Positions 44,077 to 53,078 are shown, counted from the first letter of the stretch. The stretch: 64,000 nucleotides of DNA from an uncultured Anaerolineae bacterium (GCA_905479495.1 CAJQMR010000005.1:310001-374000); one strand, 5' to 3'. Made by a program: numbers and translations. Notes: a model not told the origin generated them from the letters alone.

Positions 44077-44167
44077 ATAAATGCGTTCGTAAAACAATAG
44101 TGGAAAGCCACAATCTTTGGTCTGAGTTACAAAAGGTTATTACATGACCACAAACGAGGAGTTGAAA

Positions 44168-45181
44168 ATGACAACCAATCAACCACGCAGTGCCGGTGGT
44201 CGGCTATGGTGGATCATACGTACCACCTTTATTATTTTTCTGATTGTCGTCCTGGCTGCTGCCATTCTGGGCGGGTTGGGGTATGCAGGCTATTTGGGCG
44301 TTCAGGAAATCCAGCGGTCCAACAACAGCCTGACCATGCGCATAGATGCCAACGAGCAAAATTTGAACTCGCTGCGCGATCTGGTGAATTCTGAATTTGC
44401 CCAGGGAAATCCAGAACAACAGGTGCAGATTGATCAGTTGGAGAACGAACTGGCATTGCTGACCCAACAATTAGAGACTTTGCAAGCGGCACGGGTGGAA
44501 GATACGGCCGTTCAAACCGAACAGCTAAACACCTTAACCTCTGAACTGGCCACGGCTGTTGCCCAAAACGGTAACTTGACTGGTGAACTGGACACCGTAC
44601 AAGAAGCACTGGTTGCTTTGCAGAGTGACCTCAACAGCACCGGTGGCCGCATTGATGAATTAGGTGGCGATGTGGATCGCTTGCGCTTGCAGTTCAGCGC
44701 CTTGGATGAAACCATCACGGAACTCAATACTGTTGCCGCACGCGATGGAGAAACGGCCGATCTGCAACAAACGCTTACCTTGCTGCAACTATGGGGCGTT
44801 CTTACCAATGCGCGGCTGGCGCTGATTGATGGCGATGCGACCTCGGCGGAAACGGCCGTTTCCCAGGCAATCACCTTGTCCAACACGCTTGTAGCCGAGA
44901 CAGACAGCCCCACGGCCGACACGTTGGCTCGTCTGCAAACCCGCCTTGACCTGGCCGCTGCTGGGTTTGACACCGATCTACCCACCGTGGCCCAGGATTT
45001 AGAAGCTGCCAGCCGAGAGCTCGCGTTGCTGCTAAGCGGCCCAGCGCCGGAAGCCGCGATTGTCGAAGCGACGCCATCGCCCACCGCCACGGATGAAGTT
45101 GAGGAAACGGCCGTGCCGACAGCGACAGCATCTCCTAGCGAAACACCCTTACCGTCGCCTACCCCCACCGCAACGCCTTAA
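44168..45181 (+). CDS. Membrane-anchored coiled-coil protein with Thr/Pro tail
   Basis: A 337-residue protein. I place the start at 44168, where GAGGAG lies seven bases upstream. One membrane segment (about residues 20-42) is followed by about 165 residues of heptad-like coiled coil rich in Leu, Gln, Asn and Thr, a small helical region (LLQLWGVLTNARLALIDGD) and a TPTPTPTA-like tail. It shares architecture with the C-terminal half of the gene just upstream, suggesting duplication. The role may be structural in the envelope; no enzyme motif is seen. Confidence 0.75.
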   Translation: MTTNQPRSAGGRLWWIIRTTFIIFLIVVLAAAILGGLGYAGYLGVQEIQRSNNSLTMRIDANEQNLNSLRDLVNSEFAQGNPEQQVQIDQLENELALLTQQLETLQAARVEDTAVQTEQLNTLTSELATAVAQNGNLTGELDTVQEALVALQSDLNSTGGRIDELGGDVDRLRLQFSALDETITELNTVAARDGETADLQQTLTLLQLWGVLTNARLALIDGDATSAETAVSQAITLSNTLVAETDSPTADTLARLQTRLDLAAAGFDTDLPTVAQDLEAASRELALLLSGPAPEAAIVEATPSPTATDEVEETAVPTATASPSETPLPSPTPTATP

Positions 45182-45194
45182 AAAACAACTTGTT

Positions 45195-45224
45195 CCCAGG
45201 AAGCCACTTTAGTGGCTTCCTGGG
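45195..45224 (+). terminator. Hairpin after the coiled-coil gene
   Basis: A 13-base perfect stem (CCCAGGAAGCCAC) closes on a TTTA loop. It has no long T-run, so it may act with other factors. Confidence 0.6.
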
Positions 45225-45299
45225 AAAGGTTGGTCCTCCAATTATGCACCACTTGCCAGGGGACGTTAAAGATACATGACAAATTAGGCAACATTCGTG

Positions 45300-45323
45300 T
45301 GACAATTGTCTTTGCGGCTGTCA
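45300..45323 (+). promoter_or_regulatory. Motif shared by both cytochrome operons (plus-strand copy)
   Basis: TGACAATTGTC followed by TTTGCGGCTGTCA. It contains the inverted repeat TGACA-N-TTGTC. The minus-strand copy at 54491-54514 is identical at 19 of 24 positions. TATTCT begins 35 bases after the motif start, at the place where the other copy has TATAAT (36 bases). Confidence 0.6.
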
Positions 45324-45617
45324 TAACAATCACTTATTCTCATTATAGGCAAAAAGTAAAGATAGAATAAAGCAAGAGACTGATGAGCCAGGGCCGCATT
45401 GTCTGTTCATCAGAGATAGAACCTCAAATTTTGGCCTTATTGCCCACCTCAAATACGCATACTATCGCTGCAAAACTTTGCAACGTAATTAAACAACGAA
45501 CCGAATAATTTAGCAGAGCGCGAAACATTTAAATCTCTTTGGCTGTTTTTCGCCTGGTGCAAGTGAATACTGCCGATGACTTTTTCTTATCAAGTTGGTC
45601 AATGGAGGATTTCACCG

Positions 45618-46883
45618 ATGCGTTTTAAGAACTATTCCCCGTTTGTTTTTGTATGCTTTTTTGTGCTAATGTTGGCTGCTTGCAGGGGGGCTCAAGGGCC
45701 AGAGGGGCAAGTGGGGCCGGCTGGCGTGGCTGGTCCGGTAGGTCCGCCCGGACCAGCGGGTGAAGATGGTGCGCCAGCCAGCCAGACGTACGTGGGCAGT
45801 GAAAAATGTGGCGAATGTCACGATTCACAATATGCTCGTTTTATGCTGTCTGGGCACCCCTATAAGCTCACCGAAATCAATGGTGAAGCCCCCGTTTTTC
45901 CCTATGATGATGAAACTGGCGGCGTTCCTAATCCGCCAGAGGGATATACCTGGGATGACATCAGTTACGTCATTGGTGGCTTTGGTTGGAAAGCACGATT
46001 CGTCGATCAAAATGGCTATATCATCACTGGCGACGCGAATGCAGCTACCCAATACAATTTACCCAATGAGGAACTCGATACACCCGGCGAATGGGTTCCT
46101 TATCATCCCGGCGAACAGCTGCCGTATGATTGTGGGGGCTGCCACAGTACAGGATATCGCCCTCAAGGTCATCAGGACAATCGGGAAGGCGTTGTCGGCA
46201 CCTGGGCTTTTCCCGGCATTCAATGTGAAGCGTGTCATGGGCCTGGCAGCCTGCACGCTGACGATCCTTATGGCGTGAGTATGACAATTGATCGTAGCTC
46301 TCAGCTGTGTGGCGAATGCCACATTCGGGACAATCCAGCCATCATCGATGCGGCCGATGGTTTTGCCATGCACCACGAGCAGTACGAAGACCTGTACAAC
46401 TCAAAACATTTTGCCCTTTCGTGCGTGACCTGCCACGATCCCCATGCCAGCGCTTTGTATGCCGATGAAACAGTCAATCCCAATGCAGGCATCATGCAAG
46501 CGTGCGACACTTGCCACTGGCAAGGGCATACGCAAAACAATCCCAAACATTCCACCGTTGATTGTATTGATTGCCACATGCCGCCAATGGCGAAATCGGC
46601 CGTGGGTGATGTAGCGCTGTTTACAGCGGATGTAAACGCTCATCAATTCTCCATCAATCCTGATCCCAACGCACCGCAGTTTAACGAGGATGGCACGCAG
46701 GTGATGCCGTACATCACCCTTTCTTATGCCTGCCAGCATTGCCACAATGGTGAATTCTACTCAGAGCGTTCATTGGAGGAACTGGCAGCCATTGCCAATG
46801 GGTACCACGATCCGCCAACCCCGACACCGGAACCAACGGCCGAACCAGTTGAAGCAGAAGAGACACCAACACCGACGCCATAG
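45618..46883 (+). CDS. Octaheme c-type cytochrome lipoprotein with collagen-like linker
   Basis: A 421-residue exported lipoprotein: signal peptide, lipobox LAAC with Cys22, then about nine Gly-X-Y triplets (GPEGQVGPAGVAGPVGPPG). Eight CxxCH motifs follow (CGECH at 64-68, then CGGCH, CEACH, CGECH, CVTCH, CDTCH, CIDCH, CQHCH). A Thr/Pro tail ends the chain. The spacing and motifs such as HHEQYEDLYNSKH recall the hydroxylamine oxidoreductase/cytochrome c554 superfamily; the family is inferred. It is a close paralogue of the gene at 53132-54397, same length. Heme is attached outside the cytoplasm. GGAGG lies ten bases before the ATG. It probably accepts electrons from the NapC-type protein encoded next. 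Confidence 0.9.
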   Translation: MRFKNYSPFVFVCFFVLMLAACRGAQGPEGQVGPAGVAGPVGPPGPAGEDGAPASQTYVGSEKCGECHDSQYARFMLSGHPYKLTEINGEAPVFPYDDETGGVPNPPEGYTWDDISYVIGGFGWKARFVDQNGYIITGDANAATQYNLPNEELDTPGEWVPYHPGEQLPYDCGGCHSTGYRPQGHQDNREGVVGTWAFPGIQCEACHGPGSLHADDPYGVSMTIDRSSQLCGECHIRDNPAIIDAADGFAMHHEQYEDLYNSKHFALSCVTCHDPHASALYADETVNPNAGIMQACDTCHWQGHTQNNPKHSTVDCIDCHMPPMAKSAVGDVALFTADVNAHQFSINPDPNAPQFNEDGTQVMPYITLSYACQHCHNGEFYSERSLEELAAIANGYHDPPTPTPEPTAEPVEAEETPTPTP

Positions 46884-46941
46884 ATTGAGATACGGCCGTT
46901 TCCCACCGAATCGTATCTTGTAATCAGTACAGGAGCTTCGT

Positions 46942-48666
46942 ATGCGCAAAATTTGGTCAGCTTTTAAACGGTTTGTCTTCCCCCCAGTGGGCAGCCCCCT
47001 CTGGGTACGTATCTTGCCATTTGCCGTGGCCGGTGTACTAACCCTGAGCGTTATCTACGGCAGCGTGGAAGCCTGGACGTACACCAACTCATCAGAATTC
47101 TGTGGCACCACCTGCCATACCATGCCGCCCCAATTTAGTGCCTACTTGCAATCGCCCCACGCCCGGGTCCAATGTGTAGAATGCCACATTGGGCGCGATG
47201 TATTCACCACCCAATTCACCCGCAAAGCGGGCGACCTGCGCCACGTCGTTTTAACGATAACCCAGGACTATGAATATCCCATCCATACACGCAACATGCG
47301 CCCCGCCCGAGACTCCTGCGAACGCTGCCATTTCCCCGAAAAGTTCTCCGATGACAGCCTGCGTGAAATTCGGGCTTACGATGAGAATGGCACCAATCCA
47401 GAACTCACCTACCTAATCCTGAAAACAGGGGGTGGCACCGAGCGTGAAGGCTTGGGGCGTGGTATCCACTGGCACATCGAAAATGAAGTCTATTTTCTGG
47501 CAACAGATTTCTTGGAGCAAGACATCCCCTACGTGCGCGTAGTTGAAAACGATGGCAGCGTTAAGGAGTATTACGATATCACCTCCGACTTTACGCCGGA
47601 AGACGTGGCTGGCAGCACGTTGCAGTTGATGGACTGCATCACCTGCCACAATCGGATTACCCATGACATTCCCAATCCCACAGAAGCTGTGGATCAAGCC
47701 TTAACCAAAGAGTTGTTGCCCCGTTCATTAATTGACATTCGGGAACAGTCAGTGGCATTGCTCCAACAAGCATATCCAGACAATGACGTCGCCCTGGCTA
47801 ATATTGCCACGCTGGAAACCTATTATGCCGATCGCTACCCTGACATTTATGCCGAACGGCAGGAAGAGATTCAGCAAGCAGTGGGTACGTTGCAGGAAAT
47901 ATACCAGCAGATGGTGTTCCCAGAACAGAAGATTGACTGGGAAACCCACCCCAATAACCTCGGGCACAAAGATAATCCAGGCTGCTTCCGCTGTCATGAT
48001 GGCAACCATCTAACTGGAAGTGAAGAGAGCATTCGACTGGAATGTAATCTCTGTCATTCCGTACCAGTGGTGGCTGATAACCAATCTCTGGTGACCGAAA
48101 TTGAGTTGGTACGTGGGCCAGAACCCCCATCCCACACCCATACTAGCTGGATCAATTTGCATGGAGATGTCATTGATTCCTCTTGTAGCGCCTGTCACGA
48201 ACCAGCCAGCCCCGCAGTGGATTACACTGAGCTGGAGGGACCGCCGCCCACCGATGATTCATTTTGTGGTAATTCTGCCTGCCATGCCAATGAGTGGGTG
48301 TTTGCTGGCTTTGATGCCCCCGAACTACAGCCAGTGTTAGCTCGGCAGCAGCACATTCTATTGCACACCAGCCCTTACTTACTGGAAGGTGTGCCCCGCA
48401 CTTACAATGAAACCTTTAAAGCTATGTTTGAAGGACGCTGTGTTTTCTGCCACAGTGGCCCTCAGGCTGAAGCTGGTCTGGACCTGAGTAGTTATGAGGG
48501 GCTTATGGCCGGTGGGCAAGATGGCCCCGTAGTTGTGCCTGGCGATCCAAATACCAGCCTACTCATTGCCCGGCAGTCTGGGCCAACGGAACATTTTGGT
48601 CAGGTGCTGGATGATGAACTTGAGGAACTGCGAAAGTGGGTGGCGAATGGGGCACCACAGGAGTAA
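46942..48666 (+). CDS. NapC/NirT-type multiheme cytochrome with C-terminal cytochrome domain
   Basis: A 574-residue protein with one N-terminal membrane anchor (about residues 22-45), as in NapC/NrfH quinol dehydrogenases. Heme motifs in order: CGTTCH (CX3CH), CVECH, CERCH, CITCH, CFRCH, CNLCH, CSACH, CGNSACH (CX4CH) and CVFCH, nine candidates, two of them with unusual spacing. The last ~80 residues (AGLDLSSYEGLMAGG, ELEELRKWVANGAPQ) resemble a cytochrome domain of the planctomycete type. It should take electrons from quinol and pass them to the octaheme lipoprotein encoded 58 bases upstream. No acceptor reductase is attached. Confidence 0.9.
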   Translation: MRKIWSAFKRFVFPPVGSPLWVRILPFAVAGVLTLSVIYGSVEAWTYTNSSEFCGTTCHTMPPQFSAYLQSPHARVQCVECHIGRDVFTTQFTRKAGDLRHVVLTITQDYEYPIHTRNMRPARDSCERCHFPEKFSDDSLREIRAYDENGTNPELTYLILKTGGGTEREGLGRGIHWHIENEVYFLATDFLEQDIPYVRVVENDGSVKEYYDITSDFTPEDVAGSTLQLMDCITCHNRITHDIPNPTEAVDQALTKELLPRSLIDIREQSVALLQQAYPDNDVALANIATLETYYADRYPDIYAERQEEIQQAVGTLQEIYQQMVFPEQKIDWETHPNNLGHKDNPGCFRCHDGNHLTGSEESIRLECNLCHSVPVVADNQSLVTEIELVRGPEPPSHTHTSWINLHGDVIDSSCSACHEPASPAVDYTELEGPPPTDDSFCGNSACHANEWVFAGFDAPELQPVLARQQHILLHTSPYLLEGVPRTYNETFKAMFEGRCVFCHSGPQAEAGLDLSSYEGLMAGGQDGPVVVPGDPNTSLLIARQSGPTEHFGQVLDDELEELRKWVANGAPQE

Positions 48667-48705
48667 CGGCAGAGAATAGAGAAATAAATTCCCCGTTTTA
48701 ATGAG

Positions 48706-48764
48706 CAGACCTCCTGTGTTGTTTGTGATTTTCTCACAAAACATACGCCAGGAGGTCTGTTTTG
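48706..48764 (+). terminator. Nested hairpin terminator between convergent cytochrome operons
   Basis: CAGACCTCCTG (48706-48716) pairs with CAGGAGGTCTG (48749-48759), with an inner TTTGTGA/TCACAAA stem, followed by TTTTGT. It ends the plus-strand operon. Confidence 0.75.
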
Positions 48765-48855
48765 TCACCCATCCTTAGTAGGATGTATCATGTTTTGATT
48801 GACCTTGCCAGGTGACCCAATCCAACAATAACACAAATCTGTCAGATTTTTTACG

Positions 48856-48899
48856 CCCTGAACGCCGCTCAATAAGCAACATCGAGGAAGCGTTCAGGG
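48856..48899. repeat. Inverted repeat after the hexaheme gene
   Basis: CCCTGAACGC pairs with GCGTTCAGGG around a 24-base loop, 17 bases beyond the minus-strand hexaheme stop. No U-run follows on that strand, so a terminator role is doubtful. Confidence 0.5.
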
Positions 48900-48915
48900 T
48901 ACTTCAAAAGTCGCG

Positions 48916-49941
48916 TTACTGATTCAAAGCATCCAGGCCAGCTTGGAGCAAAGCCTTGGTGTATGTTGGGTTATGCACGCCCAGACTTCCGTCCTCATGC
49001 GCAACATAAATCCAGTTGTAAAGGGCAATAGCTACGTTCTCAGGAGCTTCCGTCACGGTTGGATGTCCTTCGGGGCCGTTCTCACTGAGTACACCTTCAG
49101 CTACGAGTAGAGCTCCCAATTCATCCAGCATTCCCTGAACTTCAGTCTGCACACCATTGATGTCGAAGTTCTCAACACCTTCATGGCATTCTGAGCAGGA
49201 CGCTAAGTCGGCTTCAAACGTGTGGCTGGCGTTTTCACCCATGTGGCAGGTGACGCAGGTATTTTCTACCTCGCGGTAATGAAGGCTGGATTCACCTTCA
49301 ACACCGGCACCGGCAACACCCAGCAGCATCGCGCTCTGCGGGCCGTGGTGCGGGCCCCAGTGGCTGGAGATACCGGTAATCATCCCATCCTCTGCTGCGG
49401 GGAATTCGCGACGTGGTTGATGGCAGTTGGCACACAGATTACCATCACCACCGTCGAAGGTGGCTCCTTCCACAGCGTAGAGATCAACTGGGTCGGTGGT
49501 TTCCAACGCGTAGTCTTCCCCTGTGTAGGTGGTGTGGATTGCGTGACAGGTGCGGCAATCTTGACGTGTTGGATTGGGATCGCCTGCTTCGACTTCACCA
49601 GGATGAAGGCCTGCAGCAATACGTTCACTGAAGGCTCCACCGGAGTGGCAGCCGGCGCAGGAAGCGCTGGTGCCGCGCACGAAGGATGTGCCCGTGCCGT
49701 GCAGAGACAAGCTCAAAGCAGCTTCTTTCCCAGCGATTTGCGTGGTGTCATTATGGCATTCTGTACAGGACAGATCTGTAGCCGACATCACTGCAGCTTC
49801 ACCAGCCGGTCCGGCAGGTCCTGCTTCACCCTGGGGTCCTGCGGGTCCTTCTGGTCCAGCCGGTCCTTCCGATCCAGCACATGCCGCGAGTGCCAACACG
49901 AAAGTCAACATCAAGCTAATTAGCAATAATTTGCGGTTCAT
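48916..49941 (-). CDS. Hexaheme c-type cytochrome lipoprotein with collagen-like linker
   Basis: A 341-residue lipoprotein: signal peptide, lipobox LALAAC (Cys21), then collagen-like triplets (GPAGPEGPAGPQGEAGPAG). Six CxxCH motifs: CTECH, CAGCH, CRTCH, CANCH, CVTCH, CSECH. The last ~100 residues have no heme motif and end in a helical GLDALNQ. It is the last gene of the minus-strand cytochrome operon. A separate 424-base spacer with four strong ribosome binding sites lies upstream. Acceptor unknown. AAGGAGG lies eight bases before the ATG at 49941. Confidence 0.88.
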   Translation of the reverse strand: MNRKLLLISLMLTFVLALAACAGSEGPAGPEGPAGPQGEAGPAGPAGEAAVMSATDLSCTECHNDTTQIAGKEAALSLSLHGTGTSFVRGTSASCAGCHSGGAFSERIAAGLHPGEVEAGDPNPTRQDCRTCHAIHTTYTGEDYALETTDPVDLYAVEGATFDGGDGNLCANCHQPRREFPAAEDGMITGISSHWGPHHGPQSAMLLGVAGAGVEGESSLHYREVENTCVTCHMGENASHTFEADLASCSECHEGVENFDINGVQTEVQGMLDELGALLVAEGVLSENGPEGHPTVTEAPENVAIALYNWIYVAHEDGSLGVHNPTYTKALLQAGLDALNQ

Positions 49942-49994
49942 ACTACCTCCTTAAATGTTTCTAGTTTTTTGTGCAATTCAGTTGTGAATATCAA
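49938..49994 (-). CDS. 18-codon leader frame overlapping the hexaheme start
   Basis: A TTG at 49994 has AAGGAGG (minus strand, 50003-50009) eight bases upstream and opens an 18-codon frame whose TGA overlaps the ATG of the hexaheme gene. Its last codons contain the AAGGAGG of that gene, so translation of the leader could be coupled to it. It may be a leader peptide or a chance frame. Confidence 0.35.
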   Translation of the reverse strand: MIFTTELHKKLETFKEVV

Positions 49995-50365
49995 ATTTAC
50001 AACCTCCTTAAATTGTTGTCCGTGAGACCAAGAATACTAATCAGTGGAAGACTAAATAAAGAAAATAGCCTCTGACACCGATGGTAGATTGCTCGAGCCT
50101 CAAAGTCGCCTACGGATCATTCTGGCGGTAAGTCACGATTTAACCTCCTAATCTAGTGGTATAACAAGCCTAAATTAATGAGGGGGTGCTTATGAATCGA
50201 AGAATCGTTTGAATCATAAACCTCCTTTGCAATTGATTTAATTGCAACTGATGTAATCTGAAAGAGATGCTGCAGGGAATTCCTTTTAGCATCCTTTCCC
50301 AACAGGCCAACATAGACCATTTGGCTAGGAAAAACATAAATAGGCCGCTACAAGCAGCAGCCTAT
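49942..50365 (-). other. Intergenic leader with repeated ribosome binding sites
   Basis: Read on the minus strand, this spacer has (A)AGGAGGT at four places (near 50223, 50146, 50006 and 49947). Each is followed at 3-8 bases by ATG, GTG, TTG and the true ATG, opening frames of 15, 8 and 18 codons before the hexaheme gene. A CAATTGATTTAATTG-type inverted repeat lies at 50231-50246. No larger gene is seen. Confidence 0.5.
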
Positions 50366-51247
50366 TTATGGTGATACCGTACTTAATGGGACAAACACCT
50401 CACGGGTTACCCGTGGGATGGTCTCAATGGCGGTTTGCTCAAATGTGAATGCCCAAATTACGATAGCAAGCATCAACCCGCCAACAACCACACCGACAGC
50501 AAAGAAAATCCGCAGCCGTCGTCTACGAACTTCTAAAGATAATCCTGGCCACGGTTCACCGCCTTGTTCCAGTCGTTCCAGTTCCAGGGCATGTTCCTCT
50601 TCCATTTGATGGTGTGACAGTTTGCCGGTGAAAATGCTGAAATTGCGATGCTTGATAAGCACATTGTAGAAATGCCAGATAACGATACTGAGCACCGCAA
50701 GCAGGGCTTCACCCCCGTGGGCAGCCTTGGCAGCTGGGATAAACTGCCCAGGTAAAAAGGCGGTTACCGCAATGGGATTCCACAGTACAAAACCGGTAAT
50801 GGCCATAATGGCTGTGCCCCAAACAACGGCCCAGTATTCTATTTTTTCGCCAAAGTTAAACTTCGGCATTCTTGGCGCTTCGTCCGTAAAGCCAAGGTTA
50901 TATTTCACCGTTTGTATCAGATCGAACAAATCCTGCTTTCTTAACATAATGCGCATTCGCTCATGTTTCACGAAGAGGCGGAAAGCGGCCGTAAACAGGT
51001 GATAGATAGATCCTGTTACGAGCAGGAAAGCTGCCCAACGATGAATGATACGGACGAATTCAATACCACCCATCGCATTGATCATCCATTCGGCCCAATT
51101 TTGTAAGGCATATTTTTGCGGAAGACCCGTTGTGGCCAGCACGGTGAAGCTTACCAGTAAAATGGCGTGCTCAATGCGAGCTATCGTACGAAAACGGGGG
51201 TACTGTTTTTCTTCATGTTTCGCTGTTTCTTGTGCTTGGCTGGTCAT
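50366..51247 (-). CDS. Membrane cytochrome b, formate dehydrogenase gamma / b561-like
   Basis: A 293-residue membrane protein with four to five membrane segments. Heme-ligand-type His lie in ARIEHAILLVSF, IIHRWAAFLL, SIYHLFTAAF and IVIWHFYNVLI, the pattern of di-heme cytochrome b subunits of formate dehydrogenase and related quinone-reactive complexes. A final C-terminal membrane segment follows a charged cytoplasmic region (ELERLEQGGEP). Four bases separate it from the upstream 14-heme cytochrome gene, so the two proteins probably form one quinol:cytochrome complex, like the Cbc complexes of Geobacter in principle. Confidence 0.88.
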   Translation of the reverse strand: MTSQAQETAKHEEKQYPRFRTIARIEHAILLVSFTVLATTGLPQKYALQNWAEWMINAMGGIEFVRIIHRWAAFLLVTGSIYHLFTAAFRLFVKHERMRIMLRKQDLFDLIQTVKYNLGFTDEAPRMPKFNFGEKIEYWAVVWGTAIMAITGFVLWNPIAVTAFLPGQFIPAAKAAHGGEALLAVLSIVIWHFYNVLIKHRNFSIFTGKLSHHQMEEEHALELERLEQGGEPWPGLSLEVRRRRLRIFFAVGVVVGGLMLAIVIWAFTFEQTAIETIPRVTREVFVPLSTVSP

Positions 51248-51251
51248 CTTT

Positions 51252-52913
51252 TTACCCTTTTAACCGCAGGCGTACACGCCGGTAAATGTCGGTGGCCACC
51301 ATAAAGCTAAAGAAGCCCACAGTGGCTGGAATAACAATCTTATAGAAGAGCTCAACCAGGTAAACCAGCGGGTTGTGTTCCAGTGACGGTTTGAAATGAC
51401 TGGTCCAGCTGTCTGGGAAGTTGGCAGTGGCGTCGGGATGGCACTGCTGGCAGGTTTCTAGCAAATTGGCTTTGATGCCCGCTTCTGGATCGTCTGGGTC
51501 TTTAATGTTGTGAACGCCGTGGCAATCGTAGCAAACGGCTTTGTTGGTTTCTACATTTGGGTCTTCTTGTTCAAACAAGGTGACGGTTGTACCGTGGAAA
51601 TCTGCCACGTATGTGGCAAACACATCGGTGGAGATATCATATTTCTCCATTAGCTCCACATTGGCGTGGCATTCAGCGCACAGCTCAGGTGAGCGAACAC
51701 GGAACATCGCCGTGGTGGGGTCGCCAATGTTGTGTACGGCATGGCAGTTGATGCAGGTTGGCACGTCTGGATTGCTTTCGCTGAGTAAGGCGTCGCCATG
51801 TACACTGCTAGCGTACTCTTCAAAAATGGTGCTGTGGCATTGTTCGCAGGTGAAAGAGATGCGCTCACGGGGCTCGTTCGGCACGGGTGTGTCGTGGGAG
51901 CCGTGGCAATCTGTGCAAACGGCCGCATCCTGGTTCCCCTCGGCAATGGCCATGCCGTGAGAATCATCAAGCGTTTGATCATACTTTGGTTCATGACAAC
52001 GGCCGCACAGAGGATACTGCTGCAAATTGTAGTCGCGCAAACTTTCCACCGTCACTGGCTCATGCGGGAAGCTGTCAATTTCATGGCAATCGGTGCAGGC
52101 CAACGGTTGCCATGAGTTGCCTTCGCCATGAACAGAATCATGCAGCGCCTGTTCATCAATGGTCAAATCAAGCACGTCACCGTTGGGGAAGGTGAAGCTG
52201 AGATCTTCCTGGCTGTGGCAGGCCAGACAGTAGCTGTTATCTGTTTGCTGGGTGAAGAGGCCTGCCTGAACAATCTTGGTTAACTGGCTGGCTTCTACCA
52301 GGGGAACCTCTTCTTTAAGATGGCAGTCGATACAGGCTTCGGTGCCTTCACCTGCTTGCCAGGCTTCAACTGTCAACACGTCATGTGATCCGTGGCAGTC
52401 GGTACAGGCCACAGGATTTTCTGTTTCTGGCCCAGGATGGCTGGTGAGATGGGGCTGAACATGGCAAGTTTCACAGTTTGTGGCCTGCTCTAATTCATAG
52501 TCGCGGAAGGTGTCGGCGGTGACGGGTTCGTGCGGCTGCTGGTAATTGTTAATGGGCTGATGGCAGCTGGTGCAGGCCAGTGGATCTTCTGCCATGCTGC
52601 CGTGAGCCGAGCCAGCCAAAACAGCCAAATCAATTTGAGCAGAGATAGCTTCCCCAGAGGGAAAGATGACTTCTTGCTCTGTATCTTGATGGCACAAGCG
52701 GCAAGCTGTGTCACTCGCGATTTGGCTGTGGGGCAAATCGCTGGCGGGCAGCCTGGCTGTGTTCGCTGCAATGGGGGGGTGTGACTGGATTACGGCCGTT
52801 ATATCCTGTTCCGTTGCTGCCTGGGTAGGAAGAACATAAAATGCTACCAGACAGGTTAGAAGTGCAGTTACAATGCCCCCAACGATATAACGTATGCTAA
52901 ATGAATGTTTCAA
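51252..52913 (-). CDS. Fourteen-heme c-type cytochrome with C-terminal membrane anchor
   Basis: A 553-residue protein with an N-terminal signal or anchor segment (about residues 9-30) and a C-terminal membrane segment (TVGFFSFMVATDIYRRVRLR). I count fourteen CxxCH motifs: CRLCH, CTSCH, CETCH, CTDCH, CIDCH, CLACH, CTDCH, CGRCH, CTDCH, CEQCH, CINCH, CAECH, CYDCH, CQQCH. The order suggests internal repeats of NrfB/doubled-CXXCH type (CTDCHGSHD twice). It should take electrons from the cytochrome b encoded four bases downstream and pass them outward. The operon begins with the octaheme lipoprotein gene upstream. Confidence 0.9.
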   Translation of the reverse strand: MKHSFSIRYIVGGIVTALLTCLVAFYVLPTQAATEQDITAVIQSHPPIAANTARLPASDLPHSQIASDTACRLCHQDTEQEVIFPSGEAISAQIDLAVLAGSAHGSMAEDPLACTSCHQPINNYQQPHEPVTADTFRDYELEQATNCETCHVQPHLTSHPGPETENPVACTDCHGSHDVLTVEAWQAGEGTEACIDCHLKEEVPLVEASQLTKIVQAGLFTQQTDNSYCLACHSQEDLSFTFPNGDVLDLTIDEQALHDSVHGEGNSWQPLACTDCHEIDSFPHEPVTVESLRDYNLQQYPLCGRCHEPKYDQTLDDSHGMAIAEGNQDAAVCTDCHGSHDTPVPNEPRERISFTCEQCHSTIFEEYASSVHGDALLSESNPDVPTCINCHAVHNIGDPTTAMFRVRSPELCAECHANVELMEKYDISTDVFATYVADFHGTTVTLFEQEDPNVETNKAVCYDCHGVHNIKDPDDPEAGIKANLLETCQQCHPDATANFPDSWTSHFKPSLEHNPLVYLVELFYKIVIPATVGFFSFMVATDIYRRVRLRLKG

Positions 52914-53005
52914 TTAGATCTCCATTGGGTATCTGGATTTTCATGAGAATAAATGGTGCGCTCATTTTAGCAAAAGGTCCTTCATCAGATCAGCTTTATT
53001 GAAAT

Positions 53006-53041
53006 CGATACAATCGGTTCCTACTTTTGGGCGTTGTATCG
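53006..53041. repeat. Inverted repeat CGATACAA-N20-TTGTATCG
   Basis: A perfect 8-base pair of arms lies in the spacer between the octaheme and 14-heme genes, about 95 bases before the 14-heme start. It could be a hairpin or an operator. Confidence 0.4.
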
Positions 53042-53078
53042 TTCTTAGATTTTGGCGTAGTTGCTTTACCGCTGTACA

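Larger units (their letters stand above)
45182..45617 (+). other. Intergenic region with terminator-like hairpin and cytochrome promoter
   Basis: A perfect hairpin (CCCAGGAAGCCAC and its complement, 45195-45224) follows the coiled-coil gene. A regulatory motif lies at 45300-45323 with TATTCT at 45335-45340. The remaining 270 bases up to the cytochrome gene form a long leader without an evident gene. Confidence 0.55.

Noticed and set aside
48856..48899. Terminator of the minus-strand cytochrome operon
   Set aside because: The stem is good but the following bases on the minus strand are A-rich, not U-rich; kept only as an inverted repeat.
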